Part shown: positions 39,201 through 51,000 of the stretch, one piece after another
Layout: every line of letters begins with the position of its first letter
Position numbering within the stretch: the stretch's first letter is position 1
Program-made: the position numbers and the translations under genes
Notes under the pieces: generated by a model
What the model saw: the letters and a program-made list of their open reading frames with translations, nothing else
What the model was told of the DNA's origin: nothing
Databases searched by the model: none
Assembly: GCA_964019165.1 (NCBI GenBank)
Contig: OZ025267.1
Span: 9,494,889 to 9,558,888 of the forward strand
Source of the DNA: Mastigias papua
Lineage: Eukaryota > Cnidaria > Scyphozoa > Rhizostomeae > Mastigiidae
DNA: 64,000 nt
Direction: 5' to 3'

Positions 39201-42200
39201 AAATTATGCTCATATAGACCATGTTGGGTTGGAAGTTTCATTTTCTATGATTATTTAGATGCAAGTGCTGTAATAGTTTCATTATGTATTCCGGGAAGTA
39301 TTTTTAGTTTTCTCTAAACATGCACTCATTACTATAGATTTTAGTATTTACCTCTTCATCTGTTGCCATTTAATGTTTTATTACACTGTCACTGTAGAAT
39401 ATATGTATTACATGCCATTAATACCTAAATGTTTATGAGGTCATAGATATTTGACATCATCTGGTAGGGGGAGGAAGGTATGGCCTATGGTCAGTTGTTT
39501 GCAAAATGGGGAAAGGAAGGAAGGGGTTTACTTGTATTGACACTAATTTATTTAAATTACCTGTACAACAATTTTCATGATATTCTTTTGGTCAGTAACA
39601 ATGAACAGCCATCCATAAAAACTATTTTGAAACTCTAACAGTATATATAGCCCAATGAGTGCAATTCCTCAATTGTCAACAACTGAAGTCTGATTATGAC
39701 ATGATTGATCTGCTTTCTACTCAATTAAATCTGCTCATTTTCTACTTACTTAATCCTACTTGCTTTCTTTCTCAATTCCCATGCACCATTTGCTTTAATT
39801 GGCAAGAGGTTAGATCAAAATTCAACAAAGTTTCTCATTATTGGAATAGACAGACTTTCATGTAGATGACATTGTATTATTATGGCTCATCTTCTAATGC
39901 TAGCATATACAGACCTGGCCATAAGAATTTGAGAAGATGGGCAATAAATTGCCCTCATCATTGGTGTCCAGCAGGTGATTTTTGCAGTGCATAAAACTGG
40001 TTTGGAAATGCCTTGATGCTTGTGTAAAAATAGAACATGCATTTGTCTGAACTAAGATAAAAGGAATTTAATAGCATCTTAGATAGAATCTATCTACTTC
40101 TGGCTGTTTTTTGGTCTGCCTTGCAGCCATTATCTGACATTTCATACTGTGACAAATGTTGAATGAAAAAAGCTTTTCAGTATGCTTAAAGAATTTTCCC
40201 ACTTTTTCAAGCCATAGTGAAGTTCTGTAGTACCAATAGACTATACATATAGTGGATAGCAAATCACCAAAATCAAAAATCAAGATTGGTTAATAAGGTG
40301 GGTGATAATCACCCACCTTCGGTGCAAGAGTAGGTAGTGGAGGTGCACGAGGGTGATTGCTCATACTAAATGGCCAGGCCTGCATATGTGTATAATCCCT
40401 GTTTTTGCATCCTTTCAAGTCTGCAAGTTATTTCTAAATCATATACCTCATAGCACCAATTAAGATTTTCTTTTGATCTTTTTTTCTTATGCATTTAGGT
40501 GCCACTTAACAAAGAATCTGTTGATATGGTTGTATTCTGTCTCTCATTGATGGGCAAAAATATTGGTGACTTTTTGTGGGAAGCAAACAGAATTCTCAAA
40601 ATAGGGTACATTCATATCTAATATTCACTTGGAGTTTTTATTTGACTACCATTAGCTACCTGTGTTTACCATTAACTCATATTTGGTCATATATTTAATG
40701 GCAGAGCATATAATGTTGCAATTTTTTTATGTCTTTGTTGGTATAATGTTTTAGATTCTCAACTTGAAGTATAGGATTGTTATTTTACTACTTCTACTTG
40801 TCGAACATTGGTGAAACTAAGAAGAGACAAGAATTCTTTGTGTCCTCAGAAGTGGCAGCTAGTATATTTTTTCACTTCATTTTGTGGTATTTGATAGCAA
40901 GGAGTACTCTACCAGAAATTTATTTGCGGATATATTTGTGCAACTGCCGTAGTGGCATGAAGGTTTATTAATTTTATATGCATTGTTTCAGGGGTATACT
41001 GAAGATAGCTGAAGTAGTTAGTCGTTTTGATAATGTTGGGAATTTCATAGACAGTGTTTCCACATTTGGATTCTCATTTTTATCTAAGGTAGGCTTGAGT
41101 TATAATCGGGAATTTTACGTATGATGAAAGTATATCTTGTTATAAATTGGTTTGAGATCAACGTAACGAGAGAAACTAATATATGAGCCACTCCTGTTCC
41201 TCTTGCGCATTTTTGTGTATGTTGGAAAAATTTGCGAGATTTGCTACCAGCACAAGTCATTCCGATCTGGAAACATTGAACTTAAGACGAACATTGAACC
41301 CAGGAAGGTGCATCTTTCAATTCAAAGCAACTTGTTGTAGAGAGATAAATGAAATCTTGAGGAAGCTGGAGCGCAAAAGATCCCAAGGATATAATGACAT
41401 TCCTGTTTCGTTGATCATCAGTGGTGCTGCGCCGATTTCTAGTCCATTATCAAAGTTGATAAGTTGCTATCTGAAACAATATGTGTGAAGATAACTTTAG
41501 TCTATATATCAGGGGAAGAATCACTTATGGGCGATTACAGGCCTATCTCTGTTCTTTCGGTTCTGTCTACGATGCTAGAGTGTTTGGTTTACAATCATCT
41601 TTACAGCTATTTAGAAGAAATACACTTCTCTCACAAAGGCAGTTTGATCTTAGAAATATGTCGTCAGCATAACATGTTGTGACTCTCTTTTCTAATTTTA
41701 TAAGGATAAGGAACTATTAGCGGACACAGTTTTTATAAATTTTATGAAAGGTATATGATGGATCATCCGAGGGTATTATCAAAACTACCCACAATATGGT
41801 ATAAATTTTGAAGAATTGAAATGGTTTGGAAGCTATTTGTAAGAGAGAAAACAATTTGTCGAATTTGATGGGGTGAAATCAGAAGGTCAAACTTTATACT
41901 GTGGAGTTTCTTAACATTGTTATCACTGTATTATATAGATACTTGATATTGATTGTGATTCTAGTTTATATCAATCAGCAATGTCTGATTTAATTCCTAC
42001 GTATACTTTATTCCCTCATCTTTTCTTGTGTCTTCTTTTTCTTGTGTCTTCTTTTCTTGTGTCTTCTTTTCTTGTGTCTTCTTTTCTTGTGTCTTCTTGA
42101 ACAAATGTGTTGTTATCAATTTACTTCGTTGTTAATAATGATTATTTTTCAACTTTCAGGATACGTCAAATCGGATGTTTATATTGATGGACTTTAAGAA

Positions 42201-42270
42201 AATAGAGCTGCCAAGCCCCAATGTTTGTCTTGACATATCTCTAAAACCATGTTTATATAAGAAAAGATGA
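36261..42270 (+). CDS. RRP8: RRP8/nucleomethylin, nucleolar rRNA methyltransferase
   Basis: There are five coding exons: 36261-37396, 39049-39178, 40499-40605, 40992-41088 and 42160-42270 (526 residues; human 456). Exon 1 encodes a long basic, low-complexity region with lysine clusters (likely nucleolar targeting), then the conserved [21 protein letters not shown] and [13 protein letters not shown] (residues 315-379). The SAM-dependent methyltransferase fold follows: motif [12 protein letters not shown] (about 384-394), [40 protein letters not shown], and the end CLYKKR. RRP8 makes m1A in large-subunit rRNA and acts in the nucleolus. An ATG at 36270 is an alternative start. Intron 4 carries a LINE fragment and a TC-rich minisatellite close to the last acceptor. 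Confidence 0.95.
40136..40260 (+). repeat. Second copy of the Penelope terminal repeat, solo
   Basis: This matches 24217-24310 with divergence (shared CATACT, AAAAAAGCTTTTCAGTAT and ATAGTGAAGTTCT). No Penelope coding sequence is adjacent, so it looks like a solo terminal repeat in RRP8 intron 2. The hammerhead-like boxes are further decayed here. Confidence 0.55.
40295..40319. repeat. Perfect 11-bp hairpin with 3-base loop
   Basis: AAGGTGGGTGA, loop TAA, TCACCCACCTT. It follows the solo Penelope repeat in RRP8 intron 2. Function is unknown. Confidence 0.85.
41230..41900 (+). mobile_element. LINE RT fragment in RRP8 intron 4
   Basis: The plus strand encodes [20 protein letters not shown] near 41340 and [20 protein letters not shown] followed by [10 protein letters not shown] at 41525-41620, the N-terminal RT blocks of a non-LTR element. 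Frameshifts separate the pieces, and the sequence fades after about 41900. The orientation is the same as RRP8. Confidence 0.8.
42014..42100 (+). repeat. 15-bp TC-rich minisatellite before RRP8 exon 5
   Basis: The unit CTTGTGTCTTCTTTT repeats about five times. It ends about 60 bases before the exon 5 acceptor and adds a long polypyrimidine tract on the sense strand. Confidence 0.85.
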
Positions 42271-43139
42271 AATTTCTAGTTTCATTGCATTTTGCATTTT
42301 TTGTTTGATTATCTTTAGTTTGTTAATTATACATGTTTGGCTTGTTTTATTAGCTTTAGTTTTCAATTTGTTCTACAAGAGGTAGTATACAAGCAATTTG
42401 GAAATATACAGGCCAAATTTTCATTATGTAATGAAGGACATACACAGATAAGCATGGGGTTTGTGATCTTAGCTGATAGTCTCAGATTCACAACTGATTC
42501 TCTAAATCTACACATGTTAAAACACTGAACACACAGTGTACTAATCAATATATCTAACAATGTATAGCTAACAACCACATCTTACAGATAAAAAAAACAA
42601 TCAACACCATGTGCAGATGTATTGTTATTGTGGCCAATGGCGTAGTTTGCCATCGTTGTAAGGGGGGGGGAGAGTTGCAAAGTAATAATTCATCAACAGG
42701 AACCTTAGCAAAATTAGTGGTTTGCTGATAGCTACTTCAGTTAAACTTACACCCGTTTTTCAGATATTTGGAGCTGCTGGATCAGAATCAGCATACCGAA
42801 GCAGCTTTTTGCCTGTTTACCTATTTAGTGAGTTGCGTTACGTAAGAGCAGTGGAATGAGACCATATTTCTAACATTACTGCTCCACCAGTTCGACTGGG
42901 AGAATGAACCGCTAAGAAAACCGTCCTGTTTTTTTTTATGAATATTATTTATTAGAGGCGATTTAGAAGTAGGAGCAAACTTCAGCTTAATTACCAACTT
43001 ACAGTGCTAAAAAATATCATGTTAGAATAAGAACTACTACTGCTGACTACTGCTGATATTCCAGAGATCGTGATTTAACTTTGATTCTAGCTTTCTAACT
43101 ATTCTAAATACTTCAAGTAGGTAACTCAAGAATTGTGGC
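42271..43139. other. RRP8 3' flank
   Basis: No gene was recognised. A poly-G run lies near 42661-42672 in a short stretch that may be transposon-derived. Frames at 42337-42578 are short and overlap on both strands without known motifs. Confidence 0.45.
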
Positions 43140-43740
43140 GGATGTATCATTCCATACCTTCAGAGTTGAGTAGTCAAGACCTTTTTTAGAGCTCTCAGTC
43201 CTATACCTAGATATGAGGTTTCCTGTATTATATCAAGAAAGTGATGATTTTTGGAGGTGTGTTTTAGTAAGATTTTTAGCCATAACTTATTCATAATCTT
43301 TTGGACCATAGTGTCCTGATCGTTATGGATAGTATTTACCCCAGACGATAGCATCATAGCTCAAATCATTCTATGTGGCAAAATGCTTTTAAATCACTTT
43401 AGGGCTACGGAACCAGCACTTATTTTACTATTAGTGCTTTTAAATATGTTGATCAAGTATAACTCCTCGATATTTCGCTTTATCCGCTCTCTATATATCC
43501 AAGCCATTTAGCCCTTGCGTCTCTGGAAACTCCAGATACCTCATTTTAAGTGGATGTCTTTTGATCATAAATTCAGTTGTTTGAGCATTAGGACTGAACT
43601 TGTTCACCCTCATCAATTTTGCTATATTTGATAACACCCCCAGTGACGATCCCATTAGGCATTTACACCATCCCATGCAGTCAACAGGTCACTTCTTGTT
43701 TTTTTAAAATGCCAATGCCCTTGACATCTAGTTTGGCCGG
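43140..43740 (-). mobile_element. LINE RT fragment
   Basis: The minus strand from about 43640 encodes IAKLMRVNKFSPNAQTTEFM followed by IKRHPLKMRYLEFPE and LNGLDI. This is the NKLSxNxxKTEFMxIG...I.INGxxI segment just after the RT palm. Further down, 43357-43160 reads VQKIMNKLWLKI, as in the 3' part of ORF2. It is broken by stops. Confidence 0.7.
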
Positions 43741-44456
43741 CCATGGTCTTATGTCCTCTTAGCAGCAGCTCAGCGTACTCTTTTTATCTGGAAGAGAGGG
43801 ATGCAAGACACTACTTTACTGACAGAATCCTCAGCCAACTTGATAATTTTTCTAGTCTTTGATTCAAGTATCAACTGTCTTGTTTGCAGCATTCATTAAT
43901 AAATGTTTTATCAATAGCAATCACTAATCAATCACTAATCAATGTTCATTCAGTTGGCTCTGTAGAAAACTGATGTTTCTCACATTAAAAGCGAAACTAA
44001 AAGGCGTGATCCGAAAACATTTATAAACGACTCCGCCCAATTCCCTCCATTTTCAGCAAAATTTACAGTAATAAGTCTTCCTTGTAAGTAGGTATGAGAC
44101 ATAATGTGACATAATAAAACTCCCAGAAGTGTCATACCTAGCTTAGTACTGGACGTGTATACATGGCTAGAAAATGTCCTTTTAATATCTGCTACGTACT
44201 CCTTTATTATCACCTGGCTTGTAAATTAAGCGATATTATAGAGTATGAAGATTACTGAACAAATCTTAACTAAAGTGAATTTGCTGATTAGGCTTAAAAG
44301 CACATGGATTTACCGACAAAGTTTTTAAACGTGGGAGTGTAGTACTCTTCACTCCTTTGCAAGGTTACTGACCTATAGTCTTTTGCACAAGTCCCATCTC
44401 CCTAACTGCTCATGCTGGGTATGGTAGCAACGATTCTTACGCATTGTATTCGAAAA
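43741..44456. other. Intergenic stretch without recognised gene
   Basis: AT-rich, with short duplicated AATCACTAATCAATCACTAA near 43920-43940. No domain was found in either strand. Confidence 0.45.
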
Positions 44457-44787
44457 GGGACCGTCCAGAAAGTACGTACGCTTTGAGGGTTGGTGGGGTG
44501 GGTATAGCTAAAGGCGTACTCACGCGTACAGGGTGGGTGGGTTGGTAAAAGTCAAAGCGTACGTACGATGCAATCACTTCAAAAAGTGAGAACTTAATGT
44601 GTGTTTTCCTCATTTTGAGGAAAATTGTTGTTAGAAGTGGTCAACATTTTTCAAGAAATATAAAGAAACCGTTGTACGTTCGTATAGGATGGGTAGGAGG
44701 GTTAAATCAAAAGCGTACTCACGCGTACAGGGTGGGTGGTTTGGTCAAAAATGTGATGATTTTGACAGCACGTACTTTATTGGTCCC
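44457..44787. mobile_element. ISL2EU-like MITE
   Basis: The left end GGGACCGTCCAGAAAGTACG is loosely inverted at the right end (CGTACTTTATTGGTCCC, ending 44787). The internal sentence GCGTACTCACGCGTACAGGG plus GTGGGTGG occurs twice in direct orientation (near 44515 and 44711). GGGACC ends with AAGTACGT are typical of ISL2EU/IS4EU-type non-autonomous elements in invertebrates. The length is 331 bases, and it is non-coding. Confidence 0.6.
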
Positions 44788-45088
44788 ACTTACAACAACA
44801 ACAACACATAAGATGGGCGCTGTCGTTTCGCTTGAGTGATCTGTGAGTAGTCCAGGATTGATGTTTGCAGCAGTTTTATTGTCTTGTGGAGTTTGTGGAT
44901 TGGGGACGCGAAAGACCCCTAAGCTGTGTTCCCGTACAGAAGGTTGATCGTCAATTCGTGTATTTTTATCGTTTATTGGTCTCAATGAATTGAAATCTGC
45001 ATGCTACAATGCGTTAGTTATAGCAAACAACAGGGGTGAGAATATTGTCGAAGAGTTTTCTGGCTGGGCTGGAGAGACTGAAAAGCCA
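44788..45088 (+). promoter_or_regulatory. Probable SGCB promoter and 5' UTR region
   Basis: This is a 300-base stretch before the coding start of SGCB, non-repetitive after the MITE end. No TATA box or defined start site was seen. The MITE at 44457-44787 therefore lies within a few hundred bases of the promoter. Confidence 0.35.
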
Positions 45089-48000
45089 ATGGTAAATACT
45101 ATTATTTTCAACTTACTTTATATAAGTTCGTTGCCAGTATTTGAAAGAACGACTGCAGATAGATAGTAGACGGCCCATCTTTGTTTTAGTTGCTCCTTCA
45201 TGGCTGCTGAAGTGTGTTATTGAGAACATGTTTTTGGAATCAATACTTACTAATTAGTCGTGGTTCAAGTCTTTAACTTTTCGTAGTTGTATGTGTAGTT
45301 CATTTAGACTTCCTCCTATCCAATTGATATGTCATAGACAAAATGATTTAATAGACTTAATATACAGGCTGGTAAAAAACCAATTATGTAAACAGTACTT
45401 CTCAGCATTGATATTGTAATTGTAGATAAATCTTCATTTTGCAGATTGAATTATATAAAATGGAAAGTTTGATAAGATTTTTATATCTCAATGAATTAGA
45501 AACCTCTTGTGGGTTAACCTTCTAGTTCAGTTGCATTATCAAAGAATATTTTTAATTTTTCAAGGCAAAGTCAAGTAGTTATGGTGCTTCAATGATAGAA
45601 AAATCTAAAAGGAAAAAGAAAATAAACGATGAGCACAATAAGAATTATGATGCTGGGGCAGTTGATGTTGATGAGAGACAATTACGAAGAACTGGGGTTA
45701 GAGGACGAAAAATATATATTCTTATATTTGTGTTGATGGTCCTGCTGCTACTTTTTGTTGCAAACTTAATTGTAAGTAATATTGTTTATGGAATTACTTT
45801 TCTGCTGTGTTGTTTTGAACTTGTATAACTTTTAAAGCTTTGTTATGCTTTAAACCAAGGTTTAGTTGTGAATGAGTTTTATGGTCAGTTACTTTTTTGA
45901 CAATACTCATTTAAAGAGAAATATTTTCTTGACAATCAGGACGACAACAAAAAGAGAAATCATTTTAATTTTAGACAAATCATGACTATTCCAGTGGTTA
46001 CATTTTAGGTATGACTTATCCAGTATGACAAATCCGACGTTTCAACTCAGCCTTGAGTCATCCTCAGTAAAGAGAAGAGGGAGAAGGGATATTTAAGGGG
46101 AAGCACAATACCTGGATAAAAACCCACGTGATGTCAAATGAAAAACAGGAGGAAAAAGTATTGTAAGGAAGGAACAGCAAGAAAAACAGTAGGAAAAAGT
46201 ATTTTAAGTAGTTAAATAGAAATACCCAGAAGAATGGAAAGAACTGTGGAGGCAGAAAAGCAGTAAGTGAAATGCAAGAAATTAGAATAGAACCATAGCA
46301 ATGGAGGACTGCTGGGAATTAAGGGAGGGTCTATCTCTTTGAATGAGGAGGCTCTCATGTATGAGTAGATTGTATGAATTACTGGTTTTACTAATTACAC
46401 TAAAATCATCAATAGAAGCAGTATGACCTGTTTGTTTAATATGATCTCTAATGGACGATGGGCTCGGTGATGAGAGTTCTCGTCCATTTCTATTAATACC
46501 AAGATGCTCATTACAGCGAATCAAAAGATTCCTGTTGGTCTTACCATAGTAAGAGGCATTACAGCCACTACACGAAAATTTATATATAACGTTAGAGCAA
46601 ATTAGTGTTGGAATACGGTCCTTATACTGAAACATAGATGATATGCGTTTGGCCGATTTAAAGATGAATTGAACTTGAATATTAAGATAATGGGTTTTAA
46701 TGAGTCTAGTAATATCATTACGAATCCTAAAACTATGTTTACCCAGGAATGGTAAACAACAAATGATACGAGGCTTATCCTCATTTTTATCCTTAGGTTT
46801 GTTACAAGGGAAATATTGCCTATTAAGAAAATTGTGGATAACATTATCAATAAGAGTGACGGGAAAACAATTGGCACAAAGTATTTCCTTAATTCTAACA
46901 ATTCAAATTCTAGCAATTTGACATCACGTGGGTTTTTATCCACGTATTGTGCTTCCCCTTAAATGTCCCTTCTCCCTCTTCTCTTTACTGAGGGTGACTC
47001 AAGGCTGAGCCGAAACGTCGGATTTGTCATACTAGATTAGTCATACCGAAAATGTAACCACTGGAATAGTCATGATTTGTCTAAAATTAAAATGATTTCT
47101 CTTTTTGTCATCATCCTGATTGTCAGGTTTATATCAAAGCTGTGAAATATTTTCAGTTTATATTATAGTGCATTTTTACTGAAAATAACTATGTGGTATT
47201 ACTGTTCTCAAGTGATCGTTACATATATGTGGGCGTGGTATTACTGTTCTCAAGTGATCGTTACATATATGTGGGCTTTTTGCAAGTTATTGCTGATTGG
47301 CACATGATATATTATTCAATCTTTACATTGAAAAAATATTTCTTAATACATTATGTTGTTTTGGATCTATAGATCTTGATTGTGATAATCCATGTTGACA
47401 ACATACATCACCAAGGAATGGAGAGCATTTCATTTTATAAAGATGGAAAAACAAAGTTTCATCAAGACACAGATATGGCATACATTTATCCCCTTGATGC
47501 AATCCTTGGAGGATATGAAAATGAGAACATATTCATTGATGGTGACAATCAGAAGGTATGCTGGTTTTAATCTAATATGGCACATCAATAGGATTTGAAT
47601 TTCAGTTATAAAGTTTACTATAATTGTTGGAATTTTCTTTCTGTAAGAAAACTGTTGATAAGATTTAAGGAGCCCAAAAGAACTGAAAAACTTATGAAAA
47701 TCTTTAAAAACATTCCCTTGCCTTGTACTTCTTAATTGTAATTTTTAAAAATTCTTTTTTCCAATATTTATTAAGGTATTTAATTTTATTGAGATCAAAA
47801 TGTTGACTTCATTTTTTTAACTATTTTGTATGAAAGAACTCAAAATCAACAGGGAAATGAGCAAAACAAACAATGAAAGATGCCATTGTTACATATTAAA
47901 ACTATGTAGACATTTGAAAACTTAAGAGAAAAGTTAATTTATATCTTATAAATTTGAGCCAAATTTCAATTAATTTGTTAAAAAAATTTAGCCTCTGGCC

Positions 48001-51000
48001 ATAAAGTGGTTTTCTTTAGTACAAAGAAAAATGTATAGATCAGCTATAGCTCATGATAGCCAGACCCTTTCCTACAGTAGAGGGGCATGTCATAACTCCC
48101 AAGGAAAAGTTCTACCACCTGTTATCCAAAATTTTTCATCATCAAAACACTGTAATATATTGTTTTCTTAGAGGTTGGGAAGATGAATTAGCTGCTGTGT
48201 GGAAGCAGACAACTGATACATTATTACTAGATTCACATGATTTGACAAAAAATTGAAATGCATGAAAGTTTAAGCAGATAGTCTTCAATCAAATCACAAC
48301 AATTGCATCTGCAAATAGTACACTCTTAAAGAAGATTTCTTGAAATGTATCTGATGATAGTAGACTTACATGATCTACTAGCAGCTGTCATACATTGTTG
48401 GTTATTTATTTGTACAGAAGTCAGACCCATGGATTATTGAATCATTTTATTTGTCTTCATGTTGCATTCCATCATTTAACCTCCAGATTTTTATCTATGC
48501 AGAGGAAACATTATTCCAAAGAAATATTGATTAGTAGTGATGTTGTCCCCTAATTCCCATTGAATGGGTCACATTTCTGTGATAATAAGTTTGATATTCT
48601 CAACACTGAGGCAAATCACAGAAGGAAGACAGCTATTCTGCAGATTCCGAGGTACAATCTGGAGTATGCCAAAAAACAGATTTTCCTATTCGGCTCTTAT
48701 GGTCTGGAATGAAATCCCAATAAGTATCAGGGAGCTTCCTACCTTGCTCCAATTCAAAAAACAACTGAAAACACATTTGATGAGCTTAAAGCCAATTAAA
48801 AACACAACTCCCTGGAAGATCAGCAATGCCATTAGTTTTTAGTATTTTTCTCATTGTAAATAATATTGATTATTGAAATGTTCTCTTTTTAATTGCTGAA
48901 AGGATTCTGTATATAAATAATTTAAGATAAAAAATGAAAATGCAATGTAGCATTTTGTCTGTATATTCATCCTTTATGATCCTACTGAGAGTCCTTCAAA
49001 TATTAGTTACTTTCTTATTGCAATGACATGATGAGTCAAATGTTGGTAAACTTTTTGAACTCTGAGAATATTGGGAGTTAGTTTGAAGGAACTTTAGGTG
49101 GAATGATTAGATCACCATTTCATTATTTTACCTAGATTTTCATACAGGGAGGACCTGCAACATTGGACTACCCATCAGGTAATTTTTCAGCATTATTTTT
49201 CATTTACATTAAGACAAGGTGCATAGGCTAGTCAAAAAAGTATACCACAGAGTGCTTGGAGATGTGCAGAAATCATATAGATCATTTCCTTCTCCTAGAC
49301 CACATTAAATGTGGGTTTGCTGGATGCTTTAGCTGCATGTTGCCAAATGAAGGAATGTGTATTGCATTTTATGAGAAGAGTAAATACCCTAAGAGTACAT
49401 CTTCCAAGCAGGGGAAGTCCTTCCTCAGGGGAAAATGGTTCTTTTAAGGGGAAATTGACAAGCTACCATCATCAATCACAGATTTACATATTTTTATTTT
49501 CAGCCCTGACCAGCAAATCCTATCTAGCTGAATTGTTCCCCTTCTTTTTGTTTATCACTTCGGTTTTCTTCTATATCTTATATAGTAAATAAGGTGATAT
49601 AATCATGTTGTTGCTGGATTGGAAAACTAGTGTCTAGTGATATCAGCTAGTATAAATCCAAAAATAGTTACAGTTTCAATTGTTGAAAGGGGTCTCTTTC
49701 ACTGCAACTCAGAAAACAACCCTTAAAGTACTAAGTTGTTTTTGAAAAGCTCTCTTGAGTGTAGATGCTTCAAATGTTATAGTTAAATTTTTTTGCATTT
49801 TAATAAATTCAAATGTTGATTATTATCGGTTTGGAGGCTTTGTTTTCATTCCTTGAGAAGTATGACTTTAAAAGGAGTTTTGCTGCATACATATTCATCC
49901 AAGATTCTATCATGCTAAATCATGGCTGGCCATTTTTCATTTGTAGAAGTCATTGCTTGTTAATGTAGTTGACCCTTAATGAGCACTACACTTGATACCA
50001 TAGTTTTAGGCACAACATACGCCTGCCAAAATCTAAATCCATGTGCTGTACTAGAATTTATATTAAAAGTAAAGGTTAGTCCTATATACAATATCATACC
50101 TTGGGGAGTGCCTGTTAGAGAGGACACTAATCTTGAGCTGCTGGCATAATGAGGTAGAGTGGTCAGTTCCTTTCCTTTCTGCCTTTACCTTCCCCAGTGT
50201 TGCTACCAGGTACCCATTTGCTGCTGAGTGGACTGTGAGTAAGCATCCCAACTATGTTCTGAGGGGTTAGCTTGAACCATCATTGTTGTGCTCAGCAATC
50301 AAGCACTCTAACCACTTGGCCATTCACCCATAGAATTTATATTACAACTGCCATAAATTTTCTATATCCTAGCTTTTTATGTTTAACAAGTACCTAAATT
50401 ACCCTTTGAGAAGTTGTGGTATCCTATGTATTACAGTTATGTTGGAATTCTGGAGCAAATACAAATGAAATTGCCAACATGTACCATGTCACATTTCTGA
50501 TTTTAGTCTCTGTTGGGCCTGATGGCACAGATATAAAGATCAAGAAGAGCTTTACATTTACAGATCCTATTGCTGCACAGAAAATCCTTCATTTAGACCC
50601 CAATTCAATCCTCAGAAAGGAAGGCAGATTTGTTGGAGATACTCTGAAAACAAACACCATCCGGACACCTAGAGTATGTATAAGTGATATATGATGCCAG
50701 GTTTGGCTTATTATTTGATACCTTAACAAATCTGTAGACAGGATATACATTTGAAGAAAGCTGCAGTTATCAATATATGGTTTGTAGCATAAGGAAAAGT
50801 TAGACAAATCCTGTAAAAGCTATAGGATGACTATTTGATTAAGCCTAGTAGCAATTACAATTCTTTTGAAGTTTCTCTTGAATACTGTAATGGAAAGTTG
50901 CTTTCTTGCTGAATTCTGTTGAATGGAGTGTGTAGGTAACTAGTAGGCATGCAATGAATATGTAAAGCAGTGATTGCTTCGATGTATAGGTAGATGAATT

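Larger units (their letters stand above)
45931..47124 (-). mobile_element. Penelope-like element with long inverted terminal repeats (copy 2)
   Basis: Arms 45931-46136 and 46919-47124 are inverted repeats of the same length (206 bases each) with only scattered differences. Between them the minus strand encodes VLPFLGKHSFRIRNDITRLI (about 46790-46690), IQVQFIFKSAKRISSMFQYK, then IYKFSCSGCNASYYGKTNRN followed by LLIRCNEHLG, and ends LIHESLLIQRDRPSLNSQ. This is the RT C-terminus, linker and a nearly full GIY-YIG endonuclease of a Penelope-like element. A frameshift lies near 46620. It is inserted in SGCB intron 2, antisense to the gene. Confidence 0.88.
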
